Part shown: positions 57,471 through 64,000 of the stretch, in pieces | How the letters are laid out: the number at the start of each line of letters is the position of its first letter | Position numbering within the stretch: the stretch's first letter is position 1 | Notes under the pieces: generated by a model | The model's database searches: none | The model's input: the letters and a program-made list of their open reading frames with translations, nothing else | Told to the model about the DNA's origin: nothing | Made by a program: the position numbers and the translations under genes | Origin: Colius striatus | Lineage: Eukaryota > Chordata > Aves > Coliiformes > Coliidae | Length of the DNA: 64,000 nucleotides | Assembly: GCF_028858725.1 (NCBI RefSeq) | Contig: NC_084776.1 | Span: forward strand, 62,001 to 126,000 | Direction: 5' to 3'

Positions 57471-60400
57471 CACCACCAAAACCCCAATATTCTATCTTTT
57501 TGTCCAAACACCACCACAAAAACACTACTTTTTTTTCCCTCAAATCACCTCCCCAATTTTCCCCTCAGAACTCCACCAAAATCCCACTTTTTCCCCCTTA
57601 AAACTCCACTAAACCCCAACATTTCCCTTCAAAACTCACAAAAAGCTCACTTTTCCCCTCAAAACTACACCAAAGCCCAACTTTTTTGTCAGAACCCCAC
57701 CAAAGCACCACTTTTCCCCTCAACACTCCACAAAAACCCATCTTCCCCTCAGAACCCCATCAAAAACCCACTTTTGCCCTCAAATATCCACCAACCCCCC
57801 ACTTTTTCACTCCAAACTCCACTAAAACCACACTTGTCATCTGAAAACACCAACAAAACTCCACTTTTCCCCTCAAAGCTCCCCCAAAATCCCACTGGTG
57901 CCTCAGAACCCCACCAATCTGCATCTTTTCCAACTCAGCAGAACTCCAACGCCCCTCTTTTCTCCTTAAAACTCTACAAAAAACCCTTTTTCTCCTCAGA
58001 ATCCCACAAAAAACCCACTTTTGCCCTCAAAAATCCACCAAATCTCCACTTTTTCACTCCAAGGTCCACTAAAACCACACTTTTCCCCTCAACACTCCAC
58101 CAAAACTCCACTTTTCATCTGAAAACTCCACCAAAACTGCATTTTTCATCTTAAAACCCCACCAAAACCCCACTTTTCCCCTTAAAACTCCACAAAAACT
58201 CATTTTCCTTTCAGTGGACCACCAAACCCTCTCTTTTTTCCCTCAGAACCACAAGACACCCCGCTTTTGCCCCAAATATCCACCAAACCCACACTTTACC
58301 ACTCCAAAGTCCACAAAATCCCACATTTGCCCTTAAAAATACACCAAACCCACACTTTTAATCTAAAAACCCCACCAAAACTCCACTTTTCCCCTCAAAG
58401 CTCCTCCAAAATCCCACTTGTTCCTCTTAAGTCCACCAAATCCCCACTTTTCTTCTCAAACCTCCGCTTTTCCACTTAAAACTCCACAAAAAAATCCATT
58501 TTCCCCCTCAGAATCCCATCAAAAATCCACTTTCGCCCTCAAAAACCCATTGAACCTCCAATTTTCACTCCAAGCTCCACCAAAACCCCACTTTTTCCCT
58601 CAACACTCCACCAAAACTTCACTTTCCCCCTCAAAGCTCCTCCTAATTCCCACTTGTTCCTCAGAAGTCCACAAATCCCCCACTTTTGCCCTCAAAACTC
58701 TGCCAAAACCCAGTTTTCCTCTCAAGACTACACCACAATCCCACTTTCTCCCCACAACACCATCAAAACCCAATTCTTTCCTCTCAGAATCTCACCAAAA
58801 CCCCACTTTTGCCCTCAACACTCCACCAGAACCTTACTTTTCCCCTTAAAACCCCAGAAAAACTCATTTTCACCTCAGATCCACACCAAAACCCTACTTT
58901 TACTCTCAAAAATTCATCAAATCCCCACTTTTTCACTCCAAACTCCACTAAAACCCCTGTTCTTCTCAACACTCCACAAAACCCCCACTTTTTCACTCCA
59001 AACTCCAGTAAAACCCACTGTTCTTCTCAACACTCCACAAAAAAACCCACTTTTCATCTGAAAACTCCACCAAAACTCCACTTTTCCCCTCAGAACCCCA
59101 TCAAAAACCCACTTTCGCCCTCAAAACCCCACTGAACCTCCACCTTTCCACTACAGACTCCACCAAACCCCCACTTTTCCCCTAATAACCCCACCAATCT
59201 CCACTTTTCTCCGTCAGCAGACAACCAACCCCACTCTTTTCTCCTTAAAACTCTACAAAAACCTTTATTCCCCTCAGAACCCCACAAAAAAAAACACTTT
59301 TCCCCTCAAAACTCCACCAAATCCCCACTTTTCATTTGAAAACTCCAGTAAAACCCACTGTTGCCCTCAAAACTCTGCCAAAACCCATTTTTCCTCTCAG
59401 AACCACACCAAAAACTTACTTTTACCCTCAAAAATCCTCCAAATCGCCACTTTTTCACTCAGAACTCCACTAAAACCCCTTTTCTTCTCAACACTCCACA
59501 AAATCCCCACTTTTCCCCTCAAAACTCCACCAAACCCCCACTTTTCTCCTCCAAGCTCCTCCAAATTCCCACTTGCTCCTCAGAAATTCACAAACCCCCG
59601 ACTTTTCCTCTCAAAACTCCACCAAAACTCCACTTTTCCCCTCAGAATCCCATCAAAAACCCACTTTTGCCCTCAAAACCCCACCGAACCTCCACTTTTC
59701 CACTCCAGACTCCACCAAGCCCGCGCTTTTCCCCTCAGAACCCCACCAATCTCCACTGTTCCCCCTCACCAGACAACCAATCCCACTCTTTTCTTCTTAA
59801 AACTCCACCAAAACCCATTTTTCCCCTCAGAACCACACCAAAAACCTTTACCCTCAAAAATTCACCAAATCGCCACTTTTTCACTCCAAACTCCACTAAA
59901 ACCCCTTTTCCCCTCAACACTCCACCAAAACCCCACTTTTCCCCTCAGAACCCCATCAAAAACCCACTTTCGCTCTGAAAACCCACTGAACCTCCACCTT
60001 TCCACTCCAGACTCCACCAAACCCCCACTTTTCCCCTCAGAACCCCACAAATCTCCACTTTTCCCCCTCACCAGACAACCAACCCCACTCTTTTCTCCTT
60101 AAAGCTCTACAAAAACCTTTATTCCCCTCAGAACCCCACAAAAAAACACTTTTCCCCTCAACACTCCACCAAACCCCCACTTTCCCCCTCAAAACTGCAC
60201 CAAACCCCCACTTTTCCCCTCAAAACTCCAGTAAAACCCCCTGTTCTTCTCAACACTCCACCAAAACCCCACTTTTCCCCTCCAAGCTCCTCCAAATTCC
60301 CACTTGTTCCTCAGAAATTCACAAACCCCCCACTTTTCCTCTCAAAACTCCACTTTTCCCCTCAGAACCCCATCAAAACCCCACTTTCGCCCTCAAAACC

Positions 60401-60476
60401 CCACCGAACCTCCACTTTTCCACTGCAGACTCCGCCAAGCCCGCGCTTTTCCCCTCAGAACCCCGCCAGTCTCCAG
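57471..60476. repeat. 30-31-bp A/C/T-rich minisatellite, copy B
   Basis: Follows copy A unit by unit up to about 59,130, then diverges through several block insertions and deletions; net length +70 bp. It ends in a C homopolymer of about 16 before the promoter (about 18 in copy A). Confidence 0.9.
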
Positions 60477-60550
60477 TTCCCCCTCAGCAGACCGCGCCCC
60501 CACTATTCCCCCCCCCCCCCCCCCAACCTGCAGAGACGCCAGTGCAGGGC

Positions 60551-60795
60551 TGCCAACGCGCTGAGCCTCAGATCGAACTTCCCGCTGCCGCCGCCCTTCA
60601 GCCAATAAGAAGGGAGGAAGCGATGACAGACACGGCGCAGCCAATGGGCGGGCGAGGATGGCAGGCGGCACCTAGTAACGACGCCGGGCCCGCCTTCCGT
60701 GGTGAAACTCTCGCTCTGATTGGCGGAGGGGCGGTGCCGGGGTGCAGTGCGCATGCCTGGAAGCGCGGCCGTGAAGGATCCGGCGGGAGCGGAAG
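60551..60795 (+). promoter_or_regulatory. CpG promoter and first-exon donor, copy B
   Basis: CCAAT at 60602-60606 and 60641-60645, ATTGG at 60719-60723, the NRF1-like TGCGCATGCC at 60748-60757, and the donor GTGAGC at 60796. One visible difference from copy A is GTGCAGTGCG for GTGTAGTGCG just before the NRF1-like site. Confidence 0.68.
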
Positions 60796-61870
60796 GTGAG
60801 CTGAGGGGGGGCCCGGGGATTGGGGGGGTGAGGGCAGCTGAGGGGGACCCCGGGGATTGGGGGGGCGTGAGGGCAGCTGAGGGGGACCCCGGGGATTGGG
60901 GGGCGTGAGGGTAGCTGAGGGGGACCCCGGGGATTGAGCGGGCGTGAGGGCAGCTGAGGAGTCCTCGGGGATTGGGGGGACGTGAGGGCAGCTGAGGGGG
61001 ACCCCGGGGATTGGGGGGGTGAGGGCAGCTGAGGGGGACCCCGGGGATTGGGGGCGTGAGGGCAGCTGAGGGGGACCCCGGGGATTGGGGGGCGTGAGGG
61101 TAGCTGAGGGGTCCTCGGGGATTGGGGGGGTGAGGGCAGCTGAAGGGTCCCCGGGGATTGGGGGGGGTGAGGGCAGCTGAGGGGTCACCGGGGATTGGGG
61201 GGGGTGAGGGCAGGTGAGGGGTCACCGGGGATTGGGGGGGGTGAGGGCAGCTGAGGGGTCACCGGGGATTGGGGGGGGTGAGGGCAGGTGAGGGGTCACC
61301 GGGGATTCGGGGGCGTGAGGGCAGCTGAGGGGTCCCCGGGGACTGGGGGGCGTGAGGGTAGCTGAGGGGGACCCCGGGGATTGGGGGGGTGAGGGCAGCT
61401 GAGGGGGACCCCGGGGATTGGGGGGGTGAGGGCAGCTGAGGGGTCACCGGGGATTGGGGGCGTGAGGGTAGCTGAGGGGGACCCCGGGGATTGGGGGGCG
61501 TGAGGGTAGCTGAGGGGGACCCCGGGGATTGGGGGGGGTGAGGGCAGCTGAGGGGTCACCGGGGATTGGGGGCGTGAGGGCAGCTGAGGGGTCCCCGGGG
61601 ACTGGGGGGCGTGAGGGCAGCTGAGGGGGACCCCGGGGATTGGGGGGCGTGAGGGCAGCTGAGGGGGACCCCGGGGATTGGGGGGTTGAGGGCAGATGAA
61701 GGGGACCTCGGGGATTGGGGGATGTGAGGGCAGCTGAGGGAGACCCCAGGGATTAGGGGGTTGAGGGCAGATGAAGGGGACCCCGGGGATTGGGGGGGGT
61801 GAGGGCAGCTGAAGGGGACCCCGGGGATTGGGGGGGGTGAGGGCAGCTGAGGGGGGTCGAGGGGTGTGAG
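60796..61870. repeat. 37-38-bp G-rich VNTR, copy B
   Basis: Same unit as 24805-26570 but about 640 bp (roughly 17 units) shorter, with some private variant units near 61680-61800 (GGTTGAGGGCAGATGAAGGG). Confidence 0.92.
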
Positions 61871-61974
61871 GGCAGCACAGGGGGGCCCAGGGAGGGAAGG
61901 GGGGTGTTGGAGATCCTGCTGTAGGGTTCCTTTATGGGGTGCTGGGGGTACCCCTCATTAAGAGGGGTGGGTCA

Positions 61975-62298
61975 TGGGTCCTGCCCTGGGGTTCCCTATT
62001 GATGGGGAGCTGGGTTAGGAGTGCTATAGGGTGCCCTATTAATGGGGGATAGGGTTAGGAGTGCTATGGGATGTCCTATTGAGAGAGGGCTGGGTTAGGG
62101 GTACCCTATTGATGAGGTGCAGATCTAGGGGTGCTGTGGGGTGCCCTATTGATGGGGGGCTGGATTAGAGGTGCTATAGGATGCCCTATAGATAGAGAGC
62201 TGGGTTAGGGGTGCTCTAAGATGCCCTATTGATGGGGGCTGGCTTAGGGGTGCTATAGGATGCCCTATTGATGGGGGCTGGCTTAGGGGTGCCCTATT
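61975..62298. repeat. 40-bp minisatellite abutting LRRC14, copy B
   Basis: As in 26630-26945, with one extra unit just before LRRC14 (GGTGCTATAGGATGCCCTAT repeated). Confidence 0.88.
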
Positions 62299-62819
62299 GC
62301 TACGCGCCTATTGCTGCGCGCCGCCCTCCGCTCACCCTGCGCCCCCCTGCACCTGCTCTGCCGCGACTTCCACGCCGAGGAGCTCTCCGTCTCCACCGTC
62401 GTCTCCCTGCTGGACTCCCTGGAGCCTGCCGCCGTCCGCAGAGTTGTTTTACGCTTCAACAACCTGGGGCTGGCGGGGCTGTGCGCAGTGCTGCCTCACC
62501 TCAGCCGCTTCCCCGCGCTGCGCAGCCTCAAGCTGCCCTACAGCAACGTGGACGTGCGCCGCACGGCCCCCGGCACGGACGCCGGCATCCGCTGCTTGGC
62601 CGCTCACCTCCGGGCCCTGCCTGCCCTCAAGGAACTCGATTTGTACTCCTCCAGGCTTTCTGGGAGACTCAGGCAGCTCCTGGGGTAAGCTGCCCGCTGG
62701 GGGAGGGACCCCAAAACCTTCACACGCTGCAGCGGGAGCTGTGCCGGCTGCTGGCGAGTGCGGGTAGAGCAGACGCCGTGTGGGCGACCAGCCTCCAGCG
62801 CTACGGAGCCATCGACTAG
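62299..62819 (+). pseudogene. LRRC14: LRRC14, partial and frameshifted, copy B
   Basis: The same two out-of-register pieces as at 26946-27466, with the same internal deletion junction, so the damage predates or is shared by both copies. Substitutions visible relative to copy A include CGCCTGCTC to CACCTGCTC (Arg to His in APLRLL), CTCGCCCTG to CTCACCCTG, and GCGAGCGCG to GCGAGTGCG. The missing parts (N-terminal ~195 residues, central ~150 residues of LRRs) are not found elsewhere in the window. Confidence 0.78.
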
Positions 62820-62908
62820 TTCAGCTTGTAGCATCCCCCCCCCAGGGAAGCTTCACCTCGGGGCGCTGTGCCGGGCTCTGGGCTGTGCCACTCGGTTATG
62901 GTGAGTTC

Positions 62909-62914
62909 ATTAAA
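62909..62914 (+). terminator. Poly(A) signal ATTAAA for LRRC14, copy B
   Basis: Same context, TTCATTAAAGCC, as in copy A. Confidence 0.58.
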
Positions 62915-63065
62915 GCCAACCCCACCTTGCCCGATTAACCCAAGTCCTCCTGGGATGCTTGGCAGGAGGAAGTGGCAGAGCTCAGCGGAGGGGATGGAGC
63001 TCTTCTGCTTTTAATGGACCAAGGAGAGAGCTGGCTGCTGTTCTGGCACACAGGGCACTGACCAG

Positions 63066-63438
63066 AGAATCATTACAGATGGAAAAGCCCTTTGAGCTGC
63101 TGGAGTCCAACCCTGACCCCACAGTGCCACAGCCACCACTGAGCCACGGCCCTCAAGCACCTCAGCCCCACGGCTCTGGGACCCCTCCAGGGCTGGGCAC
63201 TCCCCCAGCTCCCTGGGCAGCCTGGCACAGGGGCTGACACCCCTCTCAGGGAAACAGTTCTGCCTCAGCTCCAGCCTCAACCTCCCCTGGGGCACCCTGA
63301 GCCCCTTTCCTCTTGGCCTGTAGCTTTTAACTTGGCAGCAGAGACCGACCCTCTCAGCCACAGCCAGGGAGTCAGAGTGATCAGATCTCCTCTGAGCCTC
63401 ATTCTCTGCAGACTGAACCTTTGCCTCAGGTACCCTCA
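63066..63438 (-). mobile_element. CR1 LINE 3' fragment, copy B (second)
   Basis: Same insertion as 27713-28085, differing by single substitutions such as CCTCGTTCTC to CCTCATTCTC. Confidence 0.87.
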
Positions 63439-63447
63439 TTTAGCCCA

Positions 63448-63993
63448 GAGCTTCCCAGTGCATCTTCTCCTCTCCCTGCAGCCCCTCAGTGTCCCTGTGG
63501 CAGTGAGTGAGGGGGCCCAGCACTGAGCACAGCCCTGGAGCTGCAGCCCCTCAGTGTCCCTGTGGCAGTGAGTGAGGGGCCCAGCACTGACACAGCCCTG
63601 GAGCTGCAGCCTCCCCAGGGCCCAGCACAGGGGACAATCCCTGCCCTGGGGCTGCTGCCACCCCACTGCTGAGCCCAGCCAGGCTGCCACTGGCCTTCTT
63701 GCCCCCTTGGGCACTCTGCTGGCTCCTTGCCCTCGGGCAACCTCAGCCCATGGCCACATCCCTCTGAAGAACCTCCCTTCCCTCTACACACCAGCCAACA
63801 TCACCACAGTGGCACCCACAGTGTGGCAGCAACACTGTCAGCGTGGCAGCACCCATGGGGACACCCACACTGTGGCAGTAGCACCATGTCACCCACCACA
63901 GCTGCACCAACCTCACCATAGCAGCACCAACCTCTCCACAGCTGCACCCACACTGCTGCAGTGGCACCCATCACCTCTAGGCTCATTTCAATT
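63448..63993. repeat. Short tandem duplications 3' of LRRC14, copy B
   Basis: Copy of 28095-28640, with a few differences near 63885 (GCACCATGTCACC in place of GCACTGTGTGTCACC). The window ends at the point equivalent to about position 28650, just before the C8orf82 poly(A) signal. Confidence 0.65.
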
Positions 63994-64000
63994 GCCAGAG

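Overview
This window looks like a piece of a bird genome, most likely a GC-rich microchromosome. The evidence is two CR1 LINE 3' fragments per copy, interrupted genes with GT/AG splice sites, CpG-rich promoter sequence, and a gene order matching the block that in human lies at 8q24.3 (GPT ... LRRC14 ... C8orf82). Real coding sequence is very sparse. Well over 80% of the window is minisatellite, and the very long open frames (up to about 1,730 codons) are by-products of 19-bp repeats that lack stop codons.

Layout of copy A: a C-rich 19-bp array (1-6950); one GPT (alanine aminotransferase) exon (6996-7239); a G-rich 19-bp array (7255-19420); degraded intron and a 30-bp array; two more GPT exons (20248-20327, 20411-20547); a 39-bp array; the terminal exon of an F-type lectin on the minus strand (21061-21214); a CR1; a 30-bp A/C/T-rich array (21550-24480); a CpG/CCAAT promoter with a first-exon donor (24560-24804); a 37-38-bp VNTR; a 40-bp array; a broken LRRC14 (26946-27466) with its poly(A) signal; a second CR1; and C8orf82 (UPF0598 family) on the minus strand, with two exons (28820-29325, 30975-31023) isolated among further arrays. 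From 31 to 33 kb there are more arrays and a GC-rich stretch that may be the 3' end of another gene.

From about 33 kb the sequence re-enters the C-rich array and the whole GPT-lectin-LRRC14 block is repeated almost base for base as copy B (about 33.7-64.0 kb), which ends just before the expected second C8orf82. The distance between paired landmarks is 41,291 bp at the first GPT exon, 35,921 bp at the later GPT exons and lectin, 35,991 bp at the promoter, and 35,353 bp at LRRC14. The differences therefore lie almost entirely in array lengths. This is either a very recent tandem segmental duplication or two haplotypes joined falsely in the assembly.

No gene in the window is complete. GPT lacks its C-terminal exons in both copies, and copy B also has no N-terminal exons in the 17 kb upstream. 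LRRC14 lacks its N-terminal part and central LRR region and is frameshifted. C8orf82 lacks exon 1. The lectin lacks everything but its last exon. I found no new defence, metabolic or mobile system. The notable content is structural: minisatellites that appear to grow from splice-site sequences, a strand-composition flip at a GPT exon, an inverted block inside one array, and identical gene damage in both copies.
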